Of a stretch of DNA of 63,281 nt, positions 35,759 through 44,875 are shown one piece after another (positions within the stretch are counted from its first letter, which is position 1; each line of letters opens with the position of its first letter). A program made the translations under genes and the position numbers. The DNA is from CAZBQG01 sp964493945 (GTDB lineage: Bacteria; Pseudomonadota; Alphaproteobacteria; Rhodospirillales; UBA2165): contig CAZBQG010000001.1 of the NCBI GenBank assembly GCA_964493945.1, forward strand, positions 1-63,281, read 5' to 3'. The notes under the pieces were generated by a model that worked only from the letters and a program-made list of their open reading frames with translations, made no database searches and was not told the origin of the DNA.

Positions 35759-37402
35759 ATGGAAGGCTTTACACCCGTACCGCCCGAATTCGCGGAGCAA
35801 TACCGCGCCAAGGGCTACTGGCTGGATGTGTCGCTGGGCGAATATTTCTGCAACATGTTCCGGAGCTACGCCGACCGGATCGCCCTCGAGACCATGGATG
35901 AGCAGGTCAGTTACGGAACACTAATGGAGCGGACCGAGCTGCTGGCCCGCCACCTGATCGATCTCGGCATCAAGCCCCTGGACCGGATCGTGGTGCAGCT
36001 TCCCAACTGCCTGGAATTCGTTTATTTCTATTTCGCCATGGGCCGCATCGGCGCCATACCGCTTTTGGCCCTGCCGCCCCACCGCCGCCACGAAATCGGC
36101 CATTTCGTCAGTTTTGTCGAGGCCATTGGCTATGCGGCGGCGACACGGACGAAGGATTTCGATTTCATCGGAATGGCCCACAGCATTCAAGTGGACAACC
36201 CGGATATGAAGCATGTTTTCGTGCCCGGCGAGGAAGTGCCCGAAGGCTGCATCTCGATCCGCGCGCTTTTGGATCAGGAACCCAAGACCCCGGCCTCGGC
36301 ACTGGGCAGCCTCAATGTAGATCCGGACGAGCCGGCCGTCTTTTTGCTTTCCGGCGGCACCACGGGCCTGCCCAAGGTCATTCCCCGGACCCATAACGAT
36401 TACGTCTATAATTCGGTGGCGTCGGCTGATGCCAATCATATGGATGCGGATACGGTGCTTCTCGTCGCCCTGCCGATTGAGCATAATTTCCCGCTGGCCT
36501 CACCCGGCATACAGGGTGCGTTACTCAAAGGCGGCAGAGGGGTGATCGTTCCCTCGCCCAGGCCAACGGTCGTGCTGGAAGCCATCCAAGAGAAGAAATG
36601 CACCCATCTGGAATTGGTTCCCGCCGCCCTCATCCAGCTTCTCCATGAGGAAACCTTCGGCGATTATGATCTGAGTTCGGTGAAGATCATCTCCACCGGC
36701 GGGCAACGGCTGCAGCCGGAAGTCTCCATGCAAGCCGAGGAAAGGTTCCCCAACGCCACCGTCCAAGAAGTCTTCGGTATGGCTGAGGGGTTGTTGATGT
36801 ATAACGACCTGGATGATCCGGTCGAGGTGCGCCACCTGACCGCCGGCAAGCCGGTCAGCGAAGGAGACGAAATCAAGCTGATCGATGCGGATGGCAACGA
36901 GGTATCTGAGGGAGAAACCGGCGAATTTGTCTGCCGGGGGCCTTATACGCTGAGGGGCTATTACAAGGCACCCGACATCAATGCCCGGTCATTCTCGACT
37001 GATGGCTTTTACCTGAGTGGCGATTTGATGCGCATGCATCCGTCGGGCAATGTCATCGTCGAGGGACGCATCAAAGATCTGATCAACCGGGGCGGCGAGA
37101 AGATCAGCGCCGAAGAGGTGGAAAACATGATCATCGCCCATCCCAACGTACAGAATGTGGCCTGCGTGCCCATGCCCGATCCGATCCTGGGCGAAAGGAC
37201 CTGCGCCTATATCATTCCGGATGCCGGCAAGGCGCCGGACCTCAAGGAAATCCAGGCATTCCTGGGCGATCAGGGAATTGCCAAATTCAAATTCCCCGAA
37301 CGGATCGAGGAGGTCGACAGCTTTCCACTGTCACCCTTCGGCAAGGTCTCCAAGAAGGACCTGACCGAAATGATCGCCAAGAAAATAGAAGCCGGCGAAT
37401 AA
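35759..37402 (+). CDS. Aryl-acid AMP-dependent ligase, EntE/DhbE-like
   Basis: 547-residue adenylate-forming enzyme. A3 is LLSGGTTGLPKVIPRTHND, A5 EVFGMAEG, A7 YLSGDL, A8 GRIKDLINRGGEKISAEEVE, and A10 LSPFGKVSKKDL with the catalytic Lys. LALPPHRRHEIGHFVSFVEA is the EntE/DhbE signature that goes with 2,3-dihydroxybenzoate or salicylate substrates. No carrier protein, NRPS module or siderophore gene is near, so an aryl-CoA ligase role in catabolism is more likely than siderophore making. GGGAGG precedes the ATG, and the flavin oxidoreductase follows after 31 bases. Confidence 0.9.
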   Translation: MEGFTPVPPEFAEQYRAKGYWLDVSLGEYFCNMFRSYADRIALETMDEQVSYGTLMERTELLARHLIDLGIKPLDRIVVQLPNCLEFVYFYFAMGRIGAIPLLALPPHRRHEIGHFVSFVEAIGYAAATRTKDFDFIGMAHSIQVDNPDMKHVFVPGEEVPEGCISIRALLDQEPKTPASALGSLNVDPDEPAVFLLSGGTTGLPKVIPRTHNDYVYNSVASADANHMDADTVLLVALPIEHNFPLASPGIQGALLKGGRGVIVPSPRPTVVLEAIQEKKCTHLELVPAALIQLLHEETFGDYDLSSVKIISTGGQRLQPEVSMQAEERFPNATVQEVFGMAEGLLMYNDLDDPVEVRHLTAGKPVSEGDEIKLIDADGNEVSEGETGEFVCRGPYTLRGYYKAPDINARSFSTDGFYLSGDLMRMHPSGNVIVEGRIKDLINRGGEKISAEEVENMIIAHPNVQNVACVPMPDPILGERTCAYIIPDAGKAPDLKEIQAFLGDQGIAKFKFPERIEEVDSFPLSPFGKVSKKDLTEMIAKKIEAGE

Positions 37403-37433
37403 GCGCGCCGCAAAACCAAAAGGAGACGGGTTA

Positions 37434-38450
37434 ATGGATTTGGATATGGGCGTCATCCTGCACACGGGTGACATGGGCTATGGCGACATCGTGCGCATGG
37501 CGCAAGAGGCCGAGGAACTGGGCTATCACGGATTCTGGCTGACGGAAGAAGGGGGCAAGGAGGCGTTTTCCCTGCTGGCCCTGATCGCCCGGAAAACCTC
37601 GCGCATCAAACTTTGCACCGGCATTGTCAATTTCTATTCCCGCTCACCCATGACCCTGGCCATGTCGGCCAAGTCCCTGCACGACATGTCGGAAGGGCGC
37701 TTCGGGCCCTTCGGCATGGGCACCGGCGGCGTCGGCTTCATGATCCGGGGACACGGCATCGAATTGGACCGGCCCATCGGGCGGGCCCGCGAAGTGGTGG
37801 AGATCGTGCGCGGCCTGTTGAGCCAGGAGCGCTTTTCCTACCCCAAGGGCAAATGGTTCAAGCCTGATAATTTCCGCCTGCGCGAGGGACCCATCACGGA
37901 CGCCACCATCCCCCTATGGCTCGCTGCCCTGGGACCCCAAATGGCCGAGATGGCCGGCAAGGTGGCCGACGGCATGATCAGCAACTGGCTGACCCCGGAA
38001 ACGGTGGAAATCTACCGCGGCCAAATCCAGAAAGGCTGTGATTACGCCAAGCGCGACCCGTCTGAAGTAACCCTTTCGGCCCTGACCATGATGTGTGCCG
38101 ATCATGCCGATGAGGAAGCCGTCCGCGCCATGAAGCGGGGCCTGGCTTTCTATTGCGCCTCCGATCACTACCACCCCATCGCCGAGGCCTGCGGGTTTGG
38201 CGATGATGCCCGCGCCGTGCAAGCTTTATGGCAAAAGCGCGATTTCGAAGGGGCGACTGATGCCCTATCCGATGAATTCGCGGCCAAGATGAGCATCATG
38301 GGACCGGAAGAAACGGCCACCAAGCATCTGCAATGGATGAAGTCGGAAGGGGCCTACCCCATCATCTATCCCGTGCCGCGCCATTCCCAGATGGTCGAGG
38401 ATCATTTCCTGACCATGCGCAATGCGGCCAAGGCGGCAAGCTGGAGCTGA
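37434..38450 (+). CDS. LLM-class (luciferase-like) flavin-dependent oxidoreductase
   Basis: 338-residue TIM-barrel flavoprotein of the luciferase/F420-reductase-like superfamily: YGDIVRMAQEAEELGYHGFW, then TGIVNFYSRSPMTLAMSAK, PFGMGTGG, and IPLWLAALGPQMAEMAG. Members use FMNH2 or F420; an FMN monooxygenase is likely in this lineage. AGGAGA precedes ATG 37434. It is in one unit with the aryl-acid ligase and converges on the second GST gene with seven bases between. Confidence 0.88.
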   Translation: MDLDMGVILHTGDMGYGDIVRMAQEAEELGYHGFWLTEEGGKEAFSLLALIARKTSRIKLCTGIVNFYSRSPMTLAMSAKSLHDMSEGRFGPFGMGTGGVGFMIRGHGIELDRPIGRAREVVEIVRGLLSQERFSYPKGKWFKPDNFRLREGPITDATIPLWLAALGPQMAEMAGKVADGMISNWLTPETVEIYRGQIQKGCDYAKRDPSEVTLSALTMMCADHADEEAVRAMKRGLAFYCASDHYHPIAEACGFGDDARAVQALWQKRDFEGATDALSDEFAAKMSIMGPEETATKHLQWMKSEGAYPIIYPVPRHSQMVEDHFLTMRNAAKAASWS

Positions 38451-38457
38451 GGGAGTC

Positions 38458-39054
38458 TCAAGCCGTCGCTTTGATCGACGGATGGGCGGCAATGCGGGTG
38501 GCCCAGGCACCCAATAAAGCATGTTCCGCCGGCCATTGAAAATCAGCCTTGCGCATGGCCGGCGGCAGGCCGCAGACCAGGGTGATCTGGGCCATGTTCA
38601 GATCGCCGGCCATGATGGGGTAGGCGATTTCCCTTTCCCAAAGATCGATCATGCGCCGGCTGCGCTGCTTTTCATGTTCGATGATGATCGGCGAGCGATG
38701 TTCTTCGGCCCGCATCAGTTCCCGGCCCAGAACCGCATGGCCATCCATCATGGACCGGGCCAGAGCTTCCAGGCGGCGGAACTCCCACTCACTCTCGCCA
38801 TCGGGCGGCCCCAGGCTGGGGGCGCCATCTATCTGATCCAAATAGGCACAAATTAAAGGCGAATCCTCCATGCCCACGCCGTCGTCGCGCACCAGAAAAG
38901 GCACCCTGCCCGACGGGTTGAGAGCGTAATAGGGGCTGTCCGGCTGGCGCGTCTTTGCCGGTACGATCTCAACGCGATTGGTCAGGCCCTTTTCCAGAAT
39001 GACAATCTGCACCATGCGGGCATAAGGCGACGTGGTGGTGATATGAAGCTCCAT
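38458..39054 (-). CDS. Glutathione S-transferase family protein, copy 2
   Basis: 198-residue GST. The N-domain begins LHITTTSPYARMVQIVILEKGL, with the GSH-loop RVPFLVRDDG and EDSPLICAYLDQ; the helical C-domain is short. It is little like copy 1, so not a recent duplicate. It follows the fumarate-reductase-like genes on the same strand after 13 bases and is probably co-transcribed with them. Confidence 0.87.
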   Translation of the reverse strand: MELHITTTSPYARMVQIVILEKGLTNRVEIVPAKTRQPDSPYYALNPSGRVPFLVRDDGVGMEDSPLICAYLDQIDGAPSLGPPDGESEWEFRRLEALARSMMDGHAVLGRELMRAEEHRSPIIIEHEKQRSRRMIDLWEREIAYPIMAGDLNMAQITLVCGLPPAMRKADFQWPAEHALLGAWATRIAAHPSIKATA

Positions 39055-39067
39055 GTTGGTGCCTCTC

Positions 39068-39745
39068 CTACTCCATGCCGGCGGCGCGCAAAAATTCGCC
39101 GATTACATTTTGCTGGATTTTGACACCATAGGGGCAATGGCATTTGCGGCAATCCACGCAATCTTCCAGCCCCGCATCCCGGGCCTGCCCGACCCGGTCA
39201 TGGGCATTGCGCGGATGGTGATGCATCTGGGCCAACTTGACCAAGGTGAAGGCGCCGGAATGGCCGTTATCCGCCTTCTCGCACATGGAATGACAACAAA
39301 GGCATTCGACGCAATCGAAGCAATTATAATAATGCCCGGCGGCCTCGGTCTGCTTCCAGGCCACCATATCGGTTTCCTGGTCCGGATCGGCCCGCAGGCT
39401 TAGGCTTTTCAGCTCTTCCATCTGGGGGCGGCGGTCGATGACCAGATCGCGGATCAACGGCAGATGCTGCATGGGCTCTATTTCCATGCCGTCTTTGAGA
39501 TGCACGGTGCAGGCCAGCCGGTCCTCGCCCGCGATGCGCATGCCGCAAAGCCCGCAGACCTTGTAGCGGCAACCATAGCGGAGCGCCAGGCTGGCATCTT
39601 GTTGCTCATAGACATGCTGCAAGGCACCCAGCACGGTTTCGCCTTCTTCCCAGGGCACTTGGTATTCCTGGTAATGACCGTCCGCGCCGCCTTCCCCGCC
39701 GCGCCAGACTTTTATGTTTGCCGTTTTCACTGGATGGTCTGCCAT
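39068..39745 (-). CDS. Fumarate reductase/succinate dehydrogenase-like iron-sulfur subunit
   Basis: 225 residues. The N-terminal 2Fe-2S domain has CRYKVCGLCG and, later, LACTVHL. The C-terminal domain has CVECLCCHSMCEK, a C-x2-C-x2-C-x3-C set with Glu instead of the usual Pro, and CVDCRKCHCPYG, spaced C-x2-C-x2-C-x-C-P rather than the C-x5-C-x3-C-P of SdhB. It overlaps the flavoprotein gene by 19 bases if ATG 39745 is used; GTG 39730 is the alternative and overlaps by 4. No membrane anchor subunits are encoded nearby. Confidence 0.87.
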   Translation of the reverse strand: MADHPVKTANIKVWRGGEGGADGHYQEYQVPWEEGETVLGALQHVYEQQDASLALRYGCRYKVCGLCGMRIAGEDRLACTVHLKDGMEIEPMQHLPLIRDLVIDRRPQMEELKSLSLRADPDQETDMVAWKQTEAAGHYYNCFDCVECLCCHSMCEKADNGHSGAFTLVKLAQMHHHPRNAHDRVGQARDAGLEDCVDCRKCHCPYGVKIQQNVIGEFLRAAGME

Positions 39746-41394
39746 GCCGCGCCCAGCGATCCGGCCTGCATATCGACCCGCGTGCGCTTGCCTTCCAATT
39801 CGGGGTCCGCCTCGGGCATGTCGTCACGCACATGGGCGCCTCTGGTTTCCCGGCGTAATTCAGAGGCCAGCAAAATGGCCTCGGCCGAAGGCACCATCAT
39901 GTTCAGTTCAAGAAAATCAAGCGCATCCAGGTTCCAGCTTTTTTGCGGGGTGACGGCACAATTGTCCATGCGCTGGCCTACCTCGCGCACCTTAGCCAGG
40001 GCTGTTTTTCCCCGCTCATTGTTGCGGGCACCGCCCATGCCGTGCCAGACCGCATCCATCAATTCCCGCCTGAGATCGCCGGCCCGCTCACCCTTCTCGC
40101 GGGACTGGGCGGCGCCCAGGGTCTCGGCCAGGGCTTCGGCGCCTATGTTGGGTGGCGGCGCGCCCACCTCCGAGCTTTGCGCATAGGCCGCCGCAGCCTT
40201 CCCCGCATGGCGACCGAAGACCAGAATATCAAGCAAGGCGACGCCGCCCAGCCGGTTGGCCCCGTGCAGTCCGCCCCGTGCTTCGCCGGCGGCAAACAGG
40301 CCGGGAATTTCAGAACGCCCATGAATATCGGTCGCCACGCCGCCCATCAGATGATGCACAGTGGGCATGATTTCCATGGGCTCATGGCCGAAGAACACGT
40401 CGCGCCCATAGGCTTGGCGGACGGCGCCGGTGGGCCGCTTCCAGCCGGCCAGTTCAGGACTGCCTGACGGCAATTCATTGTTTCCCCGGAGATCCAGCAA
40501 CACCGCGCCATGTTCGGTCACTGGGCCGTCGCGCATGGCCTGGAAGACCGCGTTGGATAATTCGTCCCGGGTCCGGCGGTTGAGCCCTTCCAGCAAAAGG
40601 GCCCCGTCCCCATCCCGCAAAACACCCTTGGGGCCGCTGGTCCGGCTGGGTTCGCCGGCGAAAACGCCGCGCATGGATTTGGGATACACGACGGAAAGGG
40701 GCAGAAACTGAACCTGTTCCATATCCACAAGGCCCGCACCGGCGCGCAGCGCCAGACTGTAGCCGTCACCGGTGACGGTCTTCAGATTGTCCGTGTTGGG
40801 ATGAAACAACCAGCCCGCCCCGCCCGTCGCCAACACCACCGATGAGGCACCAATATCCATGAACCGGCCTTCGATCATGTCATAGGCGATGACACCCGTA
40901 ACCCGCTCGCCGGGCTGGCATGCCAGATCACAGACCATGACTTCCTCGAACAGCTCCATGTCATAGCCGGCCAATGCTGCCCTGAGCGCCTGGGTCATGG
41001 AGGAGCCGGAATTGGGGCAGATGAGAATGCGGTCCTTGCTATGCCCACCCATCTTGTAAGTGTGGCGGCGACCGGTGGGCTCGGCGATGAAGACCATGCC
41101 CGTGCGAACCAGATCATCGATGGTGTCCGCCGCCTCATCGGCCAACAGGCGGACGGCTTCTTCATCAGCCAGCCCGGCGCCCGAAGCCATCACATCATCG
41201 AACAGATCATCGGGCTCCTCCTCGGTGGCGATGCCGCCGCCGGCGATGCGCGTGTTGCCGTAGCCGATGGGCTCTTTGGAGATGACCGCCACCCTGGCAC
41301 CTTCTTTCGCCGCCGCGATGGCCGCCGCGATGCCCGCCCCCCCAGCCCCGATGACCGCCACATCGAAATGCCCGGAGCTTTTCGTTCCCTGCAT
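39727..41394 (-). CDS. Fumarate reductase/succinate dehydrogenase-like flavoprotein subunit
   Basis: 555-residue FAD protein. The nucleotide fold is DVAVIGAGGAGIAAAIAAA, followed by RIAGGGIATEEEP, the HSKDR motif, TGGAGWLF, and PTVHHLMGGVATD, which corresponds to the SdhA/FrdA active-site region; the helical C-domain ends the protein. It forms a two-subunit soluble-looking unit with the Fe-S gene and GST copy 2. A dehydrogenase for a catabolic dicarboxylate, or a thiol-linked fumarate reductase, fits better than the respiratory enzyme. Confidence 0.88.
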   Translation of the reverse strand: MQGTKSSGHFDVAVIGAGGAGIAAAIAAAKEGARVAVISKEPIGYGNTRIAGGGIATEEEPDDLFDDVMASGAGLADEEAVRLLADEAADTIDDLVRTGMVFIAEPTGRRHTYKMGGHSKDRILICPNSGSSMTQALRAALAGYDMELFEEVMVCDLACQPGERVTGVIAYDMIEGRFMDIGASSVVLATGGAGWLFHPNTDNLKTVTGDGYSLALRAGAGLVDMEQVQFLPLSVVYPKSMRGVFAGEPSRTSGPKGVLRDGDGALLLEGLNRRTRDELSNAVFQAMRDGPVTEHGAVLLDLRGNNELPSGSPELAGWKRPTGAVRQAYGRDVFFGHEPMEIMPTVHHLMGGVATDIHGRSEIPGLFAAGEARGGLHGANRLGGVALLDILVFGRHAGKAAAAYAQSSEVGAPPPNIGAEALAETLGAAQSREKGERAGDLRRELMDAVWHGMGGARNNERGKTALAKVREVGQRMDNCAVTPQKSWNLDALDFLELNMMVPSAEAILLASELRRETRGAHVRDDMPEADPELEGKRTRVDMQAGSLGAAWQTIQ

Positions 41395-41437
41395 AATTTA
41401 GCTAAGCCTCCTTTAGCTAAGCCTCCCCGGTTAACCC

Positions 41438-42013
41438 TTACGCCCGGCCCAGGGGGCCGGCCATGGCAAATTGTTCAACCCTGGCCAATCCTTTATCAAG
41501 GGCCGCCATAGTCGGTGCCAAATCCTTGCTCTCATCGCCCAGCCAGACGCGGAAGCTGAGCAGGTACACCAAGCCAAGCCCTTTGGATTTGAGCCTACCT
41601 GCAAGCCCGCCCGCCGGAACGCCCGCCGCCTCCAGCATACAGCTCATGGATAGGCGCAGATTATTGAGCGTACAAAGCCCGGCCAGAGGGTCCATTTCCT
41701 GCAGCACGGATTTTAGCCCGGCCCGGTGGGGTCTCATGGCCTCGAAGCGCCGCATGAGCAGTTCGAACAGTTTGTCCCGTATGGAATCATCGCCGTCGGT
41801 AAGATCGCCGCCCTCCAGAACCACACGGTCAATGCGTCGGGCAAAGCCCCCAATTATGGCCAATTTGTTTGGGAAAATTGCGTAGGTCTCGGCGAGTGAC
41901 AAACCTGCCTTTTGGGCGATACCGGCCAGCCCGACGCGCCGCCAGCCTTCACTCTCGGCCAGGGACAGGGCGGCACCAATAACGCGCCATTCGGGATCGG
42001 GTCGTTTCGCCAT
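41438..42013 (-). CDS. TetR-family regulator
   Basis: 191-residue regulator. The N-terminal helix-turn-helix reads WRRVGLAGIAQKAGLSLAETYAIFPNK; the rest is the helical ligand domain, close to the COQ9/TetR-like group. ATG 42013 follows AGGAGG; the frame runs on to 42076 without support. It sits 43 bases upstream of the FrdA-like gene on the same strand and may control the FrdAB-GST unit. Confidence 0.82.
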   Translation of the reverse strand: MAKRPDPEWRVIGAALSLAESEGWRRVGLAGIAQKAGLSLAETYAIFPNKLAIIGGFARRIDRVVLEGGDLTDGDDSIRDKLFELLMRRFEAMRPHRAGLKSVLQEMDPLAGLCTLNNLRLSMSCMLEAAGVPAGGLAGRLKSKGLGLVYLLSFRVWLGDESKDLAPTMAALDKGLARVEQFAMAGPLGRA

Positions 42014-42095
42014 GACAGGCTTTCCTCCTATAGCCTTTATTATAGCGCAAAATGGTGCCATCTTGAAACCATTCACCTTTCAGGAGTGACCCAAA

Positions 42096-42404
42096 ATGAG
42101 CGATGCCGTCAGCCGGGCCATAGCCGTGCTTAACGACGCGCTGAGCCGCGATGCTGAGGCCATAACCCAACTGGTCAATCTGCGCATTCCCTGCAATTCG
42201 GAACTGGCCGCTCATCCCTTGGTTCAGGTGGCCGATTATCAGGGCGAGGCGCGGGTGGGTGTGCTGGGCCTGATCAACGGCGCCCTGGGCGATTCCCCAT
42301 CAGGCGTGATCGGCGCCAAGGGGAGCATGGACAATGCCGGGCAGTTCCTGCGGGTCCGGCGCTTTGTCGATCTGCGTTCGGAAAAGGTCGATGTGATCGC
42401 CTGA
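42096..42404 (+). CDS. Conserved small protein of unknown function
   Basis: 102 residues, no signal peptide or membrane span. It looks like a real gene: CAGGAG lies at good spacing before the ATG, codon use matches its neighbours, and the sequence is globular (DALSRDAEAITQLVNLRIPC, then VGVLGLINGALGD). The C-terminal GQFLRVRRFVDLRSEK is basic. No family recognised. It is divergent from the TetR gene and 90 bases before cimA. Confidence 0.7.
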   Translation: MSDAVSRAIAVLNDALSRDAEAITQLVNLRIPCNSELAAHPLVQVADYQGEARVGVLGLINGALGDSPSGVIGAKGSMDNAGQFLRVRRFVDLRSEKVDVIA

Positions 42405-42494
42405 CGGCATTTCTTGTTTTGTTTTGGGAAACCCTTGATATTAAATAGATTGTTGGGCATGCTCGGCGGCTTTCCGGATCGGACTAACGTGACC

Positions 42495-44102
42495 ATGAGC
42501 GCAAGACGTATATATATTTTCGACAGCACCCTGCGCGACGGCGCCCAGACTCAGGGAATCGATTTCAGCGCCGCCGACAAGATGGCCATCGCCGGCGATC
42601 TTGACGCCCTTGGCGTGGATTATGTGGAAGGCGGCTGGCCCGGCGCCAACCCCACCGATGATGCATTCTTCGCGGTCCCGCCCACGCTCAAACAGGCCAG
42701 GCTGACGGCCTTCGGCATGACCCGGCGCGCCGGACGGAGTGCTGAAAACGATCCGGGCGTTGCGACGCTTTTGGATGTGGGCACGCCCGCCGTCTGCATC
42801 GTCGGCAAGACCTGGGATTTTCAGGCCCGCGTGGCATTGGGCGTGGAAGAAGACGAAAACCGGGCGATGATCGCCGATACCATCCGCCACGCCGCCGCCA
42901 ATACCGAAGAAACCCTGTTCGACGCCGAGCATTTTTTCGACGGCTACAAATCCGATGCTGATTTCGCCATGCGTTGCGCCGAAGCGGCCCTTGAGGCCGG
43001 TGCCCGCTGGATCGTGCTTTGCGACACCAATGGGGGCACCCTGCCCGAGGAATTGGGGGCCATCACCGGAAAAGTCGTGGATGCCCTTGGCGGTAAAAAT
43101 ATCGGCATCCATTGCCATGACGATACGGGCAACGCCGTGGCCAACAGTCTGGCCGCCGTTGCCGCCGGGGCCTGTCAGGTGCAGGGTACCCTGAATGGGC
43201 TTGGCGAGCGTTGCGGCAATGCCAATCTGATCAGCGTCATTCCTAATCTGGTGCTCAAGATGGGATTGGATGCGGGCATCCCGGCCGACGGGCTTTCAAG
43301 GCTAACTCATATCTCACGGCTGTTGGACGAACGGCTCAACCGGGCACCCGACCGAAGCGCGCCTTTCGTCGGCGAATCGGCCTTTGCCCATAAGGGCGGG
43401 CTGCATGTATCGGGCATCGAAAAGGACCCTCGCTGCTACGAACATATCGAGCCCGAAACCGTCGGCAATCACCGCCATATCGTGGTTTCCGACCAGTCGG
43501 GCCGGGCCAATGTGCTGGCCCGCTTCCGCGAAATTGGCATCGAGATCGACTCTGGTGATAAGCGGGTGGGCGCGCTTGTCGAACTGGTCAAGCAACGGGA
43601 ATTCGACGGCTATTCCTATGACGGGGCCGATGCCAGCTTCGAGCTGCTGGCCCATATGGCAATGGAGGTCTTGCCCAAATATTTCTCGCTCCGCAGTTTC
43701 CGGGTTATCGATGAGCGGCGCTGGAACGCCAAGGAAGAATTGATCACGCTGTCGGAAGCAACCATCAAGGCCCAGGTGGGCGAGGCCCATTACATGACCG
43801 TCGCCGAGGGCAATGGCCCGGTCAATGCGCTGGATTCGGCCCTTCGCGAGGTTTTACTGCCGGTCTATCCCGAACTCGAGGATTTGCGTCTGGTGGATTA
43901 CAAAGTGCGCATCCTGCGCCCCGGCGACGCGACGGCAGCCATGACCCGGGTGATGATCGAAAGCGCCGATGGAGAAGGCGAGCGCTGGAACACGGTCGGT
44001 GTTTCCACCAACATCATCGATGCCTCCTACGCCGCCTTGCGCGATTCCATCCACTATAAGCTCTTCCGCGACAGCGCCGATCCTTCCGGCAATCTGTCCT
44101 AG
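42495..44102 (+). CDS. cimA: (R)-citramalate synthase
   Basis: 535-residue enzyme that condenses pyruvate and acetyl-CoA to citramalate, feeding isoleucine via 2-oxobutyrate. The HMGL-like barrel opens IFDSTLRDGAQTQGIDFSA, with VEGGWPGANPTD typical of CimA rather than LeuA, and HCHDDTGNAVANSLAAV with metal-binding His. The C-terminal LeuA dimer domain, which binds the feedback inhibitor, ends the protein. Start: ATG 42495 or GTG 42489; no strong ribosome site. trmJ overlaps its stop by one base. Confidence 0.9.
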   Translation: MSARRIYIFDSTLRDGAQTQGIDFSAADKMAIAGDLDALGVDYVEGGWPGANPTDDAFFAVPPTLKQARLTAFGMTRRAGRSAENDPGVATLLDVGTPAVCIVGKTWDFQARVALGVEEDENRAMIADTIRHAAANTEETLFDAEHFFDGYKSDADFAMRCAEAALEAGARWIVLCDTNGGTLPEELGAITGKVVDALGGKNIGIHCHDDTGNAVANSLAAVAAGACQVQGTLNGLGERCGNANLISVIPNLVLKMGLDAGIPADGLSRLTHISRLLDERLNRAPDRSAPFVGESAFAHKGGLHVSGIEKDPRCYEHIEPETVGNHRHIVVSDQSGRANVLARFREIGIEIDSGDKRVGALVELVKQREFDGYSYDGADASFELLAHMAMEVLPKYFSLRSFRVIDERRWNAKEELITLSEATIKAQVGEAHYMTVAEGNGPVNALDSALREVLLPVYPELEDLRLVDYKVRILRPGDATAAMTRVMIESADGEGERWNTVGVSTNIIDASYAALRDSIHYKLFRDSADPSGNLS

Positions 44103-44875
44103 TGTCTGGAACCGACGGAAGAATTTCGCCCTTCGAAGGGTTGAATCCCACCGCCCCGGCGGTCATTCTGGTCTATCCCCAATTGGGGGAGAATATCGGC
44201 ATGGCGGCCCGCGCCATGCTCAATTGCGGGCTGAGCGATCTGCGCCTGGTTCAGCCCCGCGACGGCTGGCCCAGCGAAAAGGCGAGACGCGCATCGGCCG
44301 GCGCCGATCAGGTTCTCGAAGACGCCGGGCTGTTCGAAACCGTCTCAGATGCGATCCATGATCTGGACCTGATCTATGCCGCCAGCACGCGTCAGCGTTC
44401 CATGACCAAACCGGTCTTCACGCCACCGGCGGCAGCGAGTGCCATGCGTGAGCGCAACCTGCCCGGCACGGGTATCATGTTTGGCAATGAAGCCATGGGG
44501 CTCAACAACGATCATCTGGCTCTGGCCGATGCCATGGTCAGCGTGCCACTGAATGAAGAATTCTCATCGCTTAATCTGGCCCAGGCGGTGCTGATCACGG
44601 CTTATGAATGGTTCAAGGCGGCGGACGCCACACCTGAAATCCAAATGCCCATGACCCACACAAGGCCGGCCAACAAAGAAGAGCTTATGGGCCTGTTCGA
44701 GCATCTGGAACGGGATCTGGATGCGGGTGGGTTTTTCCATATCCGTGAGAAACGCCCCATCATGGTGCGCAATCTGCGCAATTTATTACAACGCGCCAAA
44801 CTGACCGAACAGGAAGTGCGCACCCTCAGGGGTGTCATCAGCGGTCTGGTCAATTACCGCCCGCCTGAGGATTAA
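44102..44875 (+). CDS. trmJ: tRNA (cytidine/uridine-32-2'-O-)-methyltransferase
   Basis: 257-residue SPOUT-class methyltransferase that modifies position 32 of the tRNA anticodon loop using SAM. Motifs: LVYPQLGENIGMAARAMLNCG at the start (broken by Pro-Gln), IMFGNEAMGLNNDHLALAD in the knot, and VPLNEEFSSLNLAQAVLI. The C-terminal helical extension is TrmJ-like. It starts with GTG at 44102 sharing a base with the cimA stop, and interlocks with rnhA on TTAA. Confidence 0.9.
   Translation: MSGTDGRISPFEGLNPTAPAVILVYPQLGENIGMAARAMLNCGLSDLRLVQPRDGWPSEKARRASAGADQVLEDAGLFETVSDAIHDLDLIYAASTRQRSMTKPVFTPPAAASAMRERNLPGTGIMFGNEAMGLNNDHLALADAMVSVPLNEEFSSLNLAQAVLITAYEWFKAADATPEIQMPMTHTRPANKEELMGLFEHLERDLDAGGFFHIREKRPIMVRNLRNLLQRAKLTEQEVRTLRGVISGLVNYRPPED

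Noticed and set aside
35759..38450. Siderophore biosynthesis locus, suggested by the EntE-like ligase and EntS-like MFS
   Set aside because: No isochorismate synthase, NRPS, carrier protein or TonB receptor is present, and the MFS gene is 14 kb away in the catabolic island.
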